Counted from the first letter of the stretch, positions 41,550-50,772 are shown. The stretch: 64,000 nt of DNA from an uncultured Eubacteriales bacterium (GCA_900547405.1 URGL01000001.1:62001-126000), one strand, 5' to 3'. Notes: generated by a model not told the origin, from the sequence alone. Made by a program: numbers and translations.

Positions 41550-43322
41550 TTGAGGAAGTACTGGCAAAAACGATTCTGGATCCCCATTGGGGTATTCTTT
41601 TTGGGGCTGCTGCTTTTGGCAGCAACCGTAAAATACACAGAGCATGCTAACGAGGAACGGGTACTGGCTCTGGCCAAGCTGAACGCCGTCACCTACGCCA
41701 ACCAGATGAAGGATCAGCTGCAGCAGGCAGTCGCCATTACCGAGTCCCTGGAGCAGATCATCATCAGTGAAGACGGTCGCCTGGACCAATTCGAGACCAT
41801 TGCCAAAAAGCAAATGAACAGCTATATCCACAGCATTCAACTGGCTCCCGGCGGCATCGTCAACCAGGTCTACCCCTCTGCAGGAAACGACTGGACCAAG
41901 CTGGACCTGATGACCGGCGGCCTCAGCACCAAGATCTGCCAATACGGCATTGACAACGACACAGTCACCTTCCAAGGGCCCACTGCGCTGCCCCAGGGGG
42001 ACCAGGGGATCGCGGTGCGCAACCCTGTCTTCCTGGAAAACGGCACCGGCGAGAAAGTTTTTTGGGGCTTCACCATTGCCCTGATCCGGGTACCGGACAT
42101 TTTCCGGGACACCATCGATACACTGACCAATTTCGGCTACTATCACCGGCTGTCCGTGGCGACTCTGCCTGTGTCGGAGTCCTATACCCCGGTGAACAGC
42201 TCCGGCGTAGCCTTTACGGAAAGTGTGTCCTGCACCGTCGAACTGGGCAACTGCTGCTGGAAGCTGGAGGTAGCCCCCATCGCCGGCTGGAACGCAGATA
42301 GCGCCCGCAATGTGGTCCTGGTCGGCGGTCTGGTGATCGTGCTGCTGCTGACGGCTCTCGTTTCCTCCCTTCTGTTTTTGGATCAAAGGCGGCTGCAATT
42401 CCGGGATTTGGCCGTAACCGATGCTCTCACAGGTCTTCTGAATCGTCAGGGCTTCAGTCAGGCTATGGAGGACTATTTCCGGCGGCACGAAGCAAGCCCC
42501 TGCGTGGTGGGTGTTCTGGACATTGACGACTTTAAGTTGATCAACGATGTTTACGGCCACGCCGTCGGTGACCAGGTGCTGAAGGACATTGCCCGGAACC
42601 TGCTGGCTGCTTTTCCAGAAGATTCCATCATCGGTCGGAACGGCGGTGACGAGTTCTCCTTCCTGCTGCCCGATACAACAATGGCTGCCGCCCAGGAGCA
42701 GATTGACCGGTTCGTCACCCAGGACCGGTTCTATGTGCATCGCGGTGTTGCTCAGGCCTACAGCATCTCTTTGGGCTATGCCGGTGCACCCCAGGACAAT
42801 AGGGATATGGACCTTTTGAGCAAGGCAGATATGGCCCTTTACGCGGTGAAGCTCCAGGGCAAGCACCGGGCCCAGGCCTTCCAGGAGGATATGCCCACCG
42901 CCCGGCGGACACAGTTGGGCTTCAACCTATCGGATATCACCACCAATTCTCCCACCGCCTTCCTGGTCTGTCAGGCAGACCTGAACGCAAAGCTCTACTA
43001 TGCCAGCCGTTCCTTGGTCAGGACCCTCGGCTGCAGCGACTACTGGGATCTGACCACACTATGCGGCGGCACCTTTGCAGGACTCCTCGCCCCGGAGGAA
43101 CGAGCTCCCATGACAGAGCATATCCGCCTCTTTCTTGAGACCGCACAGCCGGGAGCGGAGGACTTCCGTCGACTGCGCTACACCAAAAAAGACGGCAGCA
43201 CCATCTGGCTGCTCAGCCGGGCCCGTGTGGTAGCAAACTCCAATTACGGACGTCTCCTTTATATGGGACTGATTCCGGAAGAGATCCTCATCCGGGAATT
43301 TGGAATGCGCTTTGACAGCTGA
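41550..43322 (+). CDS. Membrane diguanylate cyclase with sensor and PAS domains
   Basis: A 590-residue protein that would make c-di-GMP. A membrane segment at about 9-27 and another at about 255-277 enclose a Cache-like outside sensor. The cyclase domain has the intact GGDEF (365-369) in IIGRNGGDEFSFLLP, plus DIDDFKLINDVYGHAVGDQVL for metal and GTP. No RxxD inhibitory site is evident before it. A PAS-like domain (about 460-580) follows, an unusual place. The start is TTG at 41550; the only good AGGAG is 19 bases upstream, and a 5-codon GTG frame ends in TGA overlapping this TTG, so the start may depend on coupling. Confidence 0.88.
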   Translation: MRKYWQKRFWIPIGVFFLGLLLLAATVKYTEHANEERVLALAKLNAVTYANQMKDQLQQAVAITESLEQIIISEDGRLDQFETIAKKQMNSYIHSIQLAPGGIVNQVYPSAGNDWTKLDLMTGGLSTKICQYGIDNDTVTFQGPTALPQGDQGIAVRNPVFLENGTGEKVFWGFTIALIRVPDIFRDTIDTLTNFGYYHRLSVATLPVSESYTPVNSSGVAFTESVSCTVELGNCCWKLEVAPIAGWNADSARNVVLVGGLVIVLLLTALVSSLLFLDQRRLQFRDLAVTDALTGLLNRQGFSQAMEDYFRRHEASPCVVGVLDIDDFKLINDVYGHAVGDQVLKDIARNLLAAFPEDSIIGRNGGDEFSFLLPDTTMAAAQEQIDRFVTQDRFYVHRGVAQAYSISLGYAGAPQDNRDMDLLSKADMALYAVKLQGKHRAQAFQEDMPTARRTQLGFNLSDITTNSPTAFLVCQADLNAKLYYASRSLVRTLGCSDYWDLTTLCGGTFAGLLAPEERAPMTEHIRLFLETAQPGAEDFRRLRYTKKDGSTIWLLSRARVVANSNYGRLLYMGLIPEEILIREFGMRFDS

Positions 43323-43447
43323 CTTCTTTGGCCGCTCCATACCGGAGCGGCCAAATGTTTTGATGATATAGCCAGACAAATGGCAATTGCAAAACTATTT
43401 TTTCGTGGTATAATGGAGGGAAACAGATATCAAAGGAAGAATTTGCC

Positions 43448-44215
43448 ATGATTGCCAACTACCATACCCATACCCCCCGCTGCAACCACGCAGTGGGCTC
43501 CGAAGAAGAATACGTTCAACAGGCTCTGAAAGCCGGAATGAAAATTCTGGGCTTTTCGGACCACACTCCCTACCTGTTCCCCGGGGACTACTACTCTACC
43601 TTCCGGATGCATCCGGAGGAGCTGCCAGGATACGTTGCGACCGTCAACGGACTGAAGGAAACATATAAGGGTCAATTGGAGCTCCATGTGGGCCTTGAAG
43701 CGGAATACTATCCCGCCTACTTTCCCCAGACACTGGACTATCTCCGGGAGCAAGGCGTGGAATACCTGCTGCTGGGGCAGCACTTTGTGGGCAACGAGCC
43801 CGTGGGTTCCTACAGCACTCGGCAGACCGATGACCCGGCACTTCTGGAGCGCTACTGCCGCCAGTGCATCGCCGCCATGGAGACAGGGATGTACACCTAT
43901 ATTGCCCACCCGGACATTCTGAACTTTACAGGAAGCCCAGATATCTACCGCCAGTGGATGCTCACTCTGATCCGGGAGGCCCGGAACTGCGGAGTCTACC
44001 TGGAATTCAACCAACTGGGCTACTTTGAAAAACGGAACTATCCCAATCCCAAGTTCCTGGAGCTTGCCGCCGAAGAGAACATGCCTATGATCCTTGGCTG
44101 CGATGCCCACCAGCCGGAGGCCTTGGGTAGGAAAGAGCTCCAGGCCGAGATCCTGGAGCTGCTGAAAAAATACGGTATCCAGGTTCTGGACACCGTACCG
44201 CTGAGACACATATAA
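43448..44215 (+). CDS. PHP-domain histidinol-phosphatase (HisK/HisJ type)
   Basis: A 255-residue phosphatase of the polymerase and histidinol phosphatase superfamily. Metal ligands are visible in order: NYHTHTPRCNHAVGS, GFSDHTPYL, HVGLEAEYY, LLGQHFVG, IAHPDIL and LGCDAHQPEALG. Family members remove phosphate from L-histidinol phosphate in histidine synthesis, yet several in this group are more general. No his genes are near, so substrate is not certain. AAGGAAGAA lies before the ATG. It has its own terminator. Confidence 0.85.
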   Translation: MIANYHTHTPRCNHAVGSEEEYVQQALKAGMKILGFSDHTPYLFPGDYYSTFRMHPEELPGYVATVNGLKETYKGQLELHVGLEAEYYPAYFPQTLDYLREQGVEYLLLGQHFVGNEPVGSYSTRQTDDPALLERYCRQCIAAMETGMYTYIAHPDILNFTGSPDIYRQWMLTLIREARNCGVYLEFNQLGYFEKRNYPNPKFLELAAEENMPMILGCDAHQPEALGRKELQAEILELLKKYGIQVLDTVPLRHI

Positions 44216-44224
44216 AATTCGCCG

Positions 44225-44242
44225 CCTGGGAATTTTCCCAGG
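44225..44242. other. Small hairpin after the PHP gene
   Basis: CCTGGGAA (44225-44232) and TTCCCAGG (44235-44242) form a perfect stem with a 2-base gap. It lies 9 bp after the stop and before the terminator; role unknown. Confidence 0.4.
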
Positions 44243-44262
44243 ACCGGTAACATCAAGCCGAC

Positions 44263-44305
44263 AAATCCTCCTGCCCTCAGAAATGAGAAGGCGGGAGGAT
44301 TTTTA
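44263..44305 (+). terminator. Terminator of the PHP phosphatase gene
   Basis: AAATCCTCC...GCC pairs with GGC...GGAGGATTT around a loop of 14, then TTTTTAT (44300-44305). Confidence 0.8.
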
Positions 44306-44333
44306 TCCGCTTCGCTGTCGTATCCTGATAACA

Positions 44334-44371
44334 GAAAAAAGCAGCGCCCAGCCTTTTTGCTGTACGCTGCT
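44334..44371 (-). terminator. Terminator of tRNA-Gly
   Basis: Minus strand AGCAGCG and CGCTGCT (44365-44371 with 44340-44346) with an inner AGC/GCT pair, then TTTTTTC. It begins 5 bases after the encoded CCA. Confidence 0.85.
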
Positions 44372-44375
44372 ATCA

Positions 44376-44451
44376 TGGAGCGGGTGACGAGGCTCGAACT
44401 CGCTACCTCCACCTTGGCAAGGTGGCGCTCTACCGGATGAGCTACACCCGC
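44376..44451 (-). tRNA. tRNA-Gly (anticodon GCC)
   Basis: A 76-base cloverleaf on the minus strand. Acceptor GCGGGTG (44451-44445) pairs with CACCCGC (44386-44380). The D arm follows with TAGCTCA...GGTAGAGC. The anticodon stem CACCT-TGCCAAG... carries GCC. The T arm has GTTCGAACC. The discriminator is U, usual for glycine, and CCA is encoded in the gene (44378-44376). It has its own promoter and terminator. Confidence 0.97.
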
Positions 44452-44463
44452 GGAACATGAATT

Positions 44464-44491
44464 ATTATAGCAGATTTTCCGGATTTGTCAA
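44464..44491 (-). promoter_or_regulatory. Promoter of tRNA-Gly
   Basis: Minus strand TTGACA (44486-44491), 16 bp, TATAAT (44464-44469), 12 bases before the tRNA 5' end. Confidence 0.85.
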
Positions 44492-44537
44492 GAAGTTTTT
44501 TTGCAGCTCCCCCAATGGGGGAGCCAAGCAGGGGCCC

Positions 44538-45596
44538 TCAGTCCGGATAGGCCGAGTAGTCCCACACGTAGCCGGTCATATCTCCCCCGGGCTTCTCCTG
44601 GAAGCCGCCCTCTTCCTTGCAGCGGGTCAGGTCTACGTGGTAATAGATGCCGTCGTCGCAGATCAGGTTCCAGGTCCAGGGCTCCGCATCCCGGGTGCCT
44701 GTGACGATTTGGCAGTCCAGGCCCGCGGCACGGCACATTGCGGCGTAGACCGTGGCAAAAGCCCGGCTGTCCCCGACTCCGTGGCGCAGAAGGCTGTAGG
44801 CCGGAGTGATAGAGGTCTCCAGGGTATAGTGAAACCGGTCCATGAGGAAGGAATAGAGCTGGCCAAACTTCTGGCTGTCGGCTCCGTCGCCGCTGACATA
44901 GAGGCTGGAGGAATCGAAGACGGCTCCCACCTGGGTGCGCATCTGGCGCAAAGCATCGTTGCTGTTTTCATAGGTGAAGGTCAGCTCCACCACCCGGCTG
45001 GAGCCTGCTCCGTAGGTATCCATCGCCGTCTGTGGGCACTCCATAATGGACTGGGGATAGGTCTGGCTCAGGTTTTGGACCAGCTGCTGGATATCCAGGG
45101 TCTCGTAATTCGCCACCAGCAGGACCTTCCGGGCATCCAGATTCTCCAGGGCCTTCAAAACCGTTCCCTCTACCTCCTCGGGAGAGCCCAGCTTGACAAT
45201 GCCGCGGATATCCGACCGGCTATGACAGTAAGTCAGCTCCACCGCCACCGCCGGGGTGCCGTTCTTTTTCCCGATTTCGTAGCTCATCTCATCCAGAGCG
45301 TAGGAACCAATGGGGTCAAAATTGCACACATGCCGCCGGGCAATGGCCAGCCCGTCAGGCAGGTCCTCCTCGGGATAGTCAGGGACAAGAATGACGCCGC
45401 TCTCCGTGCCGGATGCGGCCATACGGATCAGGATGTCCCGCAGCTGCGTATAGTTCTCCGCCTGGTTCGTCTCCGTCTGGCCTTTGCTGGGCTGCATAGT
45501 GTGAGGGGTCACCCGGACATACTGGCCATCGAAGGCATCGCAGCCCGTCAGCAGCGCGGCGCAGAGGAAGAGACTTACAAGTCGTGCCCGCTTCAT
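44538..45596 (-). CDS. Transglutaminase-like lipoprotein, catalytic residues replaced
   Basis: A 352-residue exported lipoprotein; MKRARLVSLFLCAALLTGC has lipobox LTGC (Cys19 lipidated). Residues about 265-325 match the transglutaminase-like core: GDSRAFATVYAAMCRAAGLDC aligns to GVCQGYAxxFxxLCxxAGIxC, and EPWTWNLICDDGIYYHVDLT aligns to xGHAWNxVxxDGxWYHVDxT. In that alignment the catalytic Cys is Ser277 and the His is Trp307, while Asp322 remains. It is probably a pseudoenzyme that binds peptides or wall parts. ATG at 45596 is chosen: AGGAGG lies 8 bases upstream. It follows the YitT gene by 15 bp. Confidence 0.78.
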   Translation of the reverse strand: MKRARLVSLFLCAALLTGCDAFDGQYVRVTPHTMQPSKGQTETNQAENYTQLRDILIRMAASGTESGVILVPDYPEEDLPDGLAIARRHVCNFDPIGSYALDEMSYEIGKKNGTPAVAVELTYCHSRSDIRGIVKLGSPEEVEGTVLKALENLDARKVLLVANYETLDIQQLVQNLSQTYPQSIMECPQTAMDTYGAGSSRVVELTFTYENSNDALRQMRTQVGAVFDSSSLYVSGDGADSQKFGQLYSFLMDRFHYTLETSITPAYSLLRHGVGDSRAFATVYAAMCRAAGLDCQIVTGTRDAEPWTWNLICDDGIYYHVDLTRCKEEGGFQEKPGGDMTGYVWDYSAYPD

Positions 45597-45611
45597 GGGC
45601 AAGGCCTCCTT

Positions 45612-46478
45612 TCAGAGAGAATCGGGGGAATAGTGGGCAAAGCCGTCGCCCAACACCTGGTGGGCCTCCTGGACGATGACAAAGGCATTTTCGTCGATGT
45701 CCATGACCAGCTCCTTTAATTCCGCCAGCTGGCCCTTGCGGACCACCGCCAGCACCACCTCTATGTTCTGGTGGGTATAGGACCCGGATCCGTGGAGATA
45801 GGTAGCTCCCCGGTCCAATTGGTCGGAAATGGCTTTCGCGATTTTTTCATGCTCCTTGGAGATGATCAGCGCCACCCGGGAGTAGTCGAAACGATAGACC
45901 ACCGCGTCGATGACCTGACCGCAGACAAAAACCACTACGCCGCTGTAGAGGGCCTTGCTGATGTCACGGAAAACCAAGCCCGTCAGCAGCACCACCATAG
46001 CATCAAACATTATGGAAATGCTGCCAATAGGCAGATTCCGATATTTCTTCTTCAGCAGCCGCACCAGAATATCGGAACCGCCGGTAGAGGCCCCCGCCAT
46101 AAACACCATGCCCAGCCCCGCCCCGCAGAGGACGCCGCCATAGAGCCCACCGATGAGCGGCTCCGGAGTGGCAAAGGGAATCAGCGCGAACAGATCCATA
46201 AGCACAGAGCTCACCACCATGCCGATGAGGGAACCGGCAAAGAAGCGCTTGCCGATCTTCAAGCCGCCGATGAGAAACAGGGGGATATTCATCAGCAGCG
46301 TCAGTGTGCCGATGCTGCCAAAGCCCAGGAGCTCCCGCAGGATCATGGCAAGTCCGGAGATGCCACCGGTATTGATGTCATTGGGAATCAGAAACATAGC
46401 AAAGCCCAGGGCAAACAGGGCACTGCCAATGGCGGTAGTCCCTGCCCACAGGATTTCCTTCCAGATTCGTTTTTTCAT
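45612..46478 (-). CDS. YitT-family membrane protein (with DUF2179 domain)
   Basis: A 288-residue membrane protein. Five to six segments fill residues 10-190, with the family phrases GFAMFLIPNDINTGGISGLAMIL, GASTGGSDILVRLL and YSGVVVFVCGQVIDAVVYRFDY. The C-terminal cytoplasmic DUF2179 domain (about 205-285) includes HGSGSYTHQNIEVVLAVVRKGQLAELKELVMDIDENAFVIVQEAHQVLGDGF. The family is often predicted to be transporters but is uncharacterised. It lies between topoisomerase A upstream (12 bp) and the lipoprotein downstream. Confidence 0.9.
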   Translation of the reverse strand: MKKRIWKEILWAGTTAIGSALFALGFAMFLIPNDINTGGISGLAMILRELLGFGSIGTLTLLMNIPLFLIGGLKIGKRFFAGSLIGMVVSSVLMDLFALIPFATPEPLIGGLYGGVLCGAGLGMVFMAGASTGGSDILVRLLKKKYRNLPIGSISIMFDAMVVLLTGLVFRDISKALYSGVVVFVCGQVIDAVVYRFDYSRVALIISKEHEKIAKAISDQLDRGATYLHGSGSYTHQNIEVVLAVVRKGQLAELKELVMDIDENAFVIVQEAHQVLGDGFAHYSPDSL

Positions 46479-46490
46479 AAGCCCCTCCCC

Positions 46491-48737
46491 TCACACGTCA
46501 AAGGCTGCCTGTTTTTCCAGGCTGTCCTCAGGCCTCAGCAAAGCCCCGGCGGCGGGGATGGACTTCATCCGGTAGCGGCTCACGTTCTCAATGCCGCTTT
46601 CCTCCAGCAGCAGGGCATTTTGCAGCAGAGCCTTTTTCTTCAGGCTCATCACCGCCACGCCGATGGTGTTCCGGGTGGTCTTTGGCAGCAGATCCGCTGT
46701 AGAGAAGATCATGGCCCGGCCATCGGTGGAATAGAGGGCGATCTGTGCGTCACTCTCCAAGGACAGGATCTTCACCACCCGGCTCTTGTCGGAGAAGGCC
46801 CCCGTCAGCTTCTTCCGGTTGGTTTTGGTCTCGTAGGCGCTTAGGGGCACCTTGGCCACCTTGCCGTTTTCAAAGAAGAAAAGTACAAAGCCCTTGCTGT
46901 CCCCCGGGAAGATGACCTGCAGCAGGTTCTCACCCTGGTCGAAGCCCAGCTTGCTGGGGAGATAATCCCCCAAAAGCGATGCCTTGCCATCGTCAAAGTC
47001 TGAAAGTCTTGTTTTATAGCACTGGAACTGATCCGTAAAGACCAGCAGCTCCGCCCGATTTGTGGTCTCTCTGGTATAGTCCAGGCTGTCCCCTTCTTTG
47101 AATTTCTGCTCGCCACTCATCCGCAGAGACTGGGCGGTGATTTTTTTGAGGTAACCTTCCTTGGAGACAAAGACCGTCACCGGGTAGTCCGGCACCTGAT
47201 CCTCCTCGTTTTCCGGCTCAGCGTCCTCAACATTGTAGAGGATCTCCGTCTTCCTGGGCTGACCGAACTTATCGCTGACCTGCTGAAGCTCCTTGATGAT
47301 CACATTTTTCAGCTTCCGGGCACTGTTCAGGGTGTCCTCCAAGTCGGCGATCTCCTGCTCCAGCTGGGAGGTCGCTTTGGTCTGTTTCAGGATATATTCT
47401 TTATTGATGTTGCGCAGCTTGATCTCCGCAACGAATCCCGCCTGGATCTCGTCGATGCCGAAGCCGATCATCAGATTGGGCACCACTTCGTTCTCCAGCT
47501 CCGTCTCCCGAATGATGGCGATGGCCCGGTCGATATCCAGCAGGATCTTTTCCAGACCCTTTAATAGGTGCAGCCGCTCCTGCTTCTTCTGGATCTGGAA
47601 ATAAATGCGGCGCTTGACGCAGTCCGTCCGCCAGGCGGTCCACTCCGCCAGAATTTCCCCCACGCCCATGACCCGGGGCATACCGGCGATGAGGATATTG
47701 AAGTTGCAGGCGAAGCTGTCTTGCAGAGGGGTCATGCGGAAAAGCTTCTGCATCAGCTTCTCCGGGTCCACGCCCCGCTTCAGGTCGATGGTCAGCTTCA
47801 GGCCCCCCAGGTCCGTCTCGTCCCGCATATCGGAGATCTCCCGGATCTTTCCGGCCTTGATGAGCTCCGCCACCTTGTCCATAATGACCTCGGTAGCGGT
47901 GGAATAGGGAATTTCCGTGATTTCAATCAGGTTCCCTTCCTTGACATAGCGCCACTTGGACCGGAGACGGAAGCTGCCCCGGCCGGTGGCGTAAATTTCT
48001 CTGGTAGCCGCCTCGTCAAACAGCAGCTCGCCGCCGGTGGAGAAATCCGGCCCCGGCAGAGTCTCCAGAATGTCATGATCCGGATTTTTCATCAGGGCGA
48101 TGGTGGTATCGCAGACCTCTTTCAAATTGAAAGAGCAAATGTTGCTGGCCATGCCCACGGCGATGCCCTGATTGGCAGACACCAGCACATTGGGGAAGGT
48201 GGTGGGAAGCAAACTGGGCTCCTTCATGGTGGCATCGTAGTTGTCCACCATGTCCACAGTGTCGGAGTCGATGTCCCGGAATAATTCCCCACAGATGCTG
48301 TCCAGCTTGGCCTCGGTATACCGTGAAGCGGCGTAGGCCATATCCCGGGAGTAGACCTTGCCGAAGTTGCCCTTGGAGTCTACAAAGGGGTGCAGCAGCG
48401 TCTCGTTGCCCTTGGCCAGACGGACCATGGTCTCGTAGATAGCCGCATCGCCGTGGGGGTTCAGACGCATGGTCTGGCCCACAATGTTGGCGGACTTGGT
48501 GCGCCCTCCTGTCAGCAGACCCATCTTGTACATGGTGTACAGGAGCTTCCGGTGAGAGGGCTTGAAGCCGTCGATCTCCGGGATTGCCCGGGAGACAATG
48601 ACGGACATGGCATAGGGCATATAGTTAACCTCTAGGGTCTCGGACACCGCCTGCTCCGTAGTGGAGCCCACAAGGCCCACCACACCGTCCAGATTTACTT
48701 TCTTTTCTTCCTTGTCTTGTTGTTTCTTCTTCGCCAT
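46491..48737 (-). CDS. Divergent type IIA topoisomerase subunit A (GyrA/ParC-like)
   Basis: A 748-residue DNA-cleaving subunit. The winged helix holds GFKPSHRKLLYTMYKMG and NPHGDAAIYETMVRLAKG, and the active-site tyrosine is Tyr140 in AASRYTEAKL. The C-terminal part has fewer beta-pinwheel GyrA boxes than gyrase, more like ParC. In the quinolone pocket HGDAAIYE, Ala98 stands where GyrA Ser83 is usual and Glu102 where Asp87 is. It starts 12 bp after the B subunit gene. Sequence differs from the usual gyrase and topo IV pair, so it may be a third enzyme. Confidence 0.9.
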   Translation of the reverse strand: MAKKKQQDKEEKKVNLDGVVGLVGSTTEQAVSETLEVNYMPYAMSVIVSRAIPEIDGFKPSHRKLLYTMYKMGLLTGGRTKSANIVGQTMRLNPHGDAAIYETMVRLAKGNETLLHPFVDSKGNFGKVYSRDMAYAASRYTEAKLDSICGELFRDIDSDTVDMVDNYDATMKEPSLLPTTFPNVLVSANQGIAVGMASNICSFNLKEVCDTTIALMKNPDHDILETLPGPDFSTGGELLFDEAATREIYATGRGSFRLRSKWRYVKEGNLIEITEIPYSTATEVIMDKVAELIKAGKIREISDMRDETDLGGLKLTIDLKRGVDPEKLMQKLFRMTPLQDSFACNFNILIAGMPRVMGVGEILAEWTAWRTDCVKRRIYFQIQKKQERLHLLKGLEKILLDIDRAIAIIRETELENEVVPNLMIGFGIDEIQAGFVAEIKLRNINKEYILKQTKATSQLEQEIADLEDTLNSARKLKNVIIKELQQVSDKFGQPRKTEILYNVEDAEPENEEDQVPDYPVTVFVSKEGYLKKITAQSLRMSGEQKFKEGDSLDYTRETTNRAELLVFTDQFQCYKTRLSDFDDGKASLLGDYLPSKLGFDQGENLLQVIFPGDSKGFVLFFFENGKVAKVPLSAYETKTNRKKLTGAFSDKSRVVKILSLESDAQIALYSTDGRAMIFSTADLLPKTTRNTIGVAVMSLKKKALLQNALLLEESGIENVSRYRMKSIPAAGALLRPEDSLEKQAAFDV

Positions 48738-48749
48738 TTTGGACTCCTA

Positions 48750-50732
48750 TCAGGAAATATCCGCAAGCTCCAGATATTTGGAGCCGTTTTCCGCAATAAA
48801 ATTCTTCCGCTCCTGGAGGCCGTCTCCCAGCAGCACATTGAAGTAGTGGGCAGTCCGCTCCGCGTCCTCCGGCATAACCTTGATGAGCCGCCGGGTCTCC
48901 GGATTCATGGTGGTCATCCACATCATGGCCGGGTCATTTTCGCCAAGGCCCTTGGACCGCTGGATGGTGACCTTCTTTCCCTCCAGGTCCTTGAGAATTC
49001 GGACCTTTTCCTGCTCATTGTAGGCAAACCAGGTCTTGTCCTTAAAGGTGATCTCAAAGAGGGGGGATTCGGCAATATACACATAGCCGTCCCTGATGAG
49101 CGTAGGGCAGAGCCTGTAGAGCATGGTCAGGATCAGGGTGCGGATCTGGAAGCCGTCTACGTCCGCATCGGTGCAGATGACCACTTTGTTCCAGCGCAGC
49201 TGGGAAATATCGAAGCTCGAAAGCTCCTTGGCCCGCTTGCCCTGGACCTCTACCCCGCAGCCCAGGACCTTGATCAGGTCCGTAATAATGGGAGATCCAA
49301 AGATCTTGGCGTAGTCCGCCTTCAGGCAATTGAGGATCTTGCCCCGGACGGGCATAATGCCCTGGAATTCCGCGTCCCGGCCCATTTTTACGGAGCCCAA
49401 AGCGGAATCGCCCTCTACGATATAGAGCTCCCGGGCAGCCGGGTCCTTGCTGCGGCAGTCCACAAACTTCTGGACTCGGTTGGAAATATCTACCGAGCCG
49501 GAGAGCTTCTTTTTTACGTTGCTCTTGGTCTTTTCGGCGGACTCCCGGGCCCGCTTGTTGACCAGGATCTGGTCCGCCGCCCGGTCCGCGTCCTGCTTGT
49601 TCTCAATAAACCAGACCTGGAGCTGCTCTTTGAAAAAGGCGGTCATAGCGTCCTGAGTAAACTTGGAATTCACGGACTTCTTGGTCTGGTTTTCGAAGCA
49701 GCCGATGGTGGAGAAGCAATTGGTGACCATCACCAGGCTGTCCTGAATGTCCTGAAAAATGATCTTGCTCTCACTCTTGGTATACTTATTGCTGTCCCGG
49801 AGATATTTGTCGAAGGCGGCGGTAAATCCGCTGCGCAGAGCCTTGTCCGGGCTGCCGCCGTACTCCAGCCAGGAAGAGTTGTGATAAAACTCAATGTGGG
49901 ACACCTGCTTGCTGAAACAGAAGGAAGCCGTGATCTTCAGCTTCATTTCCGGCCGGTTCTCCGCGTCCCGGCCCCGGCGCTCCGTCTCCCAGTACACAGG
50001 CATGGTGAACGCGTTGTCCCCCACCAGCTCCTCCACGTACTGACGGATGCCGTCGGGATAGCAGAATTCCTCGGTCTCGAACTTTCCTCCCACCTGGTTG
50101 CGGAACCGGAAGGTGATACCCTTGTTGACCACGGCCTGACGGCGCAGCACATCCCGAAAATACTCTACGGGGATGTTGATGTCCGTGAAGACCTCCTTAT
50201 CCGGCTTCCAGTGGAAGGTGGATCCGGTTTTCTTCCGGTCCGCAGGCTCTTTGTGAAGGCCTCCTACATTCCGACCCTTTTCAAAATGGAGATCATACCG
50301 GAATCCGTCCCGGCGGATGGTGGCGTCGAAATACTCGGAGGCGTACTGGGTGGCGCAGGAGCCCAGTCCGTTGAGGCCCAGGGAATACTCGTAGTTTTCT
50401 CCGTTCTCCCCGTATTTGCCGCCGGCGTACATCTCGCAGAACACCAGCTCCCAGTTATAACGCTTCTCTTTCTCGTTATAGTCTACAGGGCAGCCTCGGC
50501 CGAAGTCCTCTACCTCCACGCTCAGGTCCTGATAGCGGGTGACGATGATGGTATCGCCGTAGCCCTCCCGGGCCTCGTCGATGGCGTTGGAGAGGATCTC
50601 AAAAACCGCGTGCTTGCAGCCCTCCAGATCGTCAGAGCCAAAAATAACCGCCGGACGCTTCCGCACCCGGTCCTCACCCTTCAGCATGGAAATGCTGGAG
50701 TTACCGTATTGTTCCTGTTGTTTTCTTGCCAT
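48750..50732 (-). CDS. Divergent type IIA topoisomerase subunit B (GyrB/ParE-like)
   Basis: A 660-residue ATPase subunit. The GHKL domain has EILSNAIDEAREGYGD (N box), VEDFGRGCPVDY (G1) and SLGLNGLGSCATQYASEYF (G2). The transducer follows. The TOPRIM part reads LYIVEGDSALGSVKMGRD and CTDADVDGFQIRTLILTM; the usual forms are VEGDSAGGSAKQGRD and DADVDGSHIRTLLLTF, so it is a changed but probably active enzyme, since Glu and the Asp pair remain. MARKQQEQYGNSSISML is the N-terminus. The promoter upstream is strong. Confidence 0.9.
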   Translation of the reverse strand: MARKQQEQYGNSSISMLKGEDRVRKRPAVIFGSDDLEGCKHAVFEILSNAIDEAREGYGDTIIVTRYQDLSVEVEDFGRGCPVDYNEKEKRYNWELVFCEMYAGGKYGENGENYEYSLGLNGLGSCATQYASEYFDATIRRDGFRYDLHFEKGRNVGGLHKEPADRKKTGSTFHWKPDKEVFTDINIPVEYFRDVLRRQAVVNKGITFRFRNQVGGKFETEEFCYPDGIRQYVEELVGDNAFTMPVYWETERRGRDAENRPEMKLKITASFCFSKQVSHIEFYHNSSWLEYGGSPDKALRSGFTAAFDKYLRDSNKYTKSESKIIFQDIQDSLVMVTNCFSTIGCFENQTKKSVNSKFTQDAMTAFFKEQLQVWFIENKQDADRAADQILVNKRARESAEKTKSNVKKKLSGSVDISNRVQKFVDCRSKDPAARELYIVEGDSALGSVKMGRDAEFQGIMPVRGKILNCLKADYAKIFGSPIITDLIKVLGCGVEVQGKRAKELSSFDISQLRWNKVVICTDADVDGFQIRTLILTMLYRLCPTLIRDGYVYIAESPLFEITFKDKTWFAYNEQEKVRILKDLEGKKVTIQRSKGLGENDPAMMWMTTMNPETRRLIKVMPEDAERTAHYFNVLLGDGLQERKNFIAENGSKYLELADIS

Positions 50733-50772
50733 AATTGATTACCTGCCATAATTAGCCTATTTTATTTCGTTT

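Noticed and set aside
44500..44530. GCTCCCCC/GGGGGAGC hairpin as terminator of the transglutaminase-like gene
   Set aside because: On the minus strand it is followed by an A-run, not a T-run; the T-run is on the other strand where no gene needs it. It may be a repeat fragment.
48717..50738. 673-codon plus-strand frame
   Set aside because: Antisense to the topoisomerase B gene.
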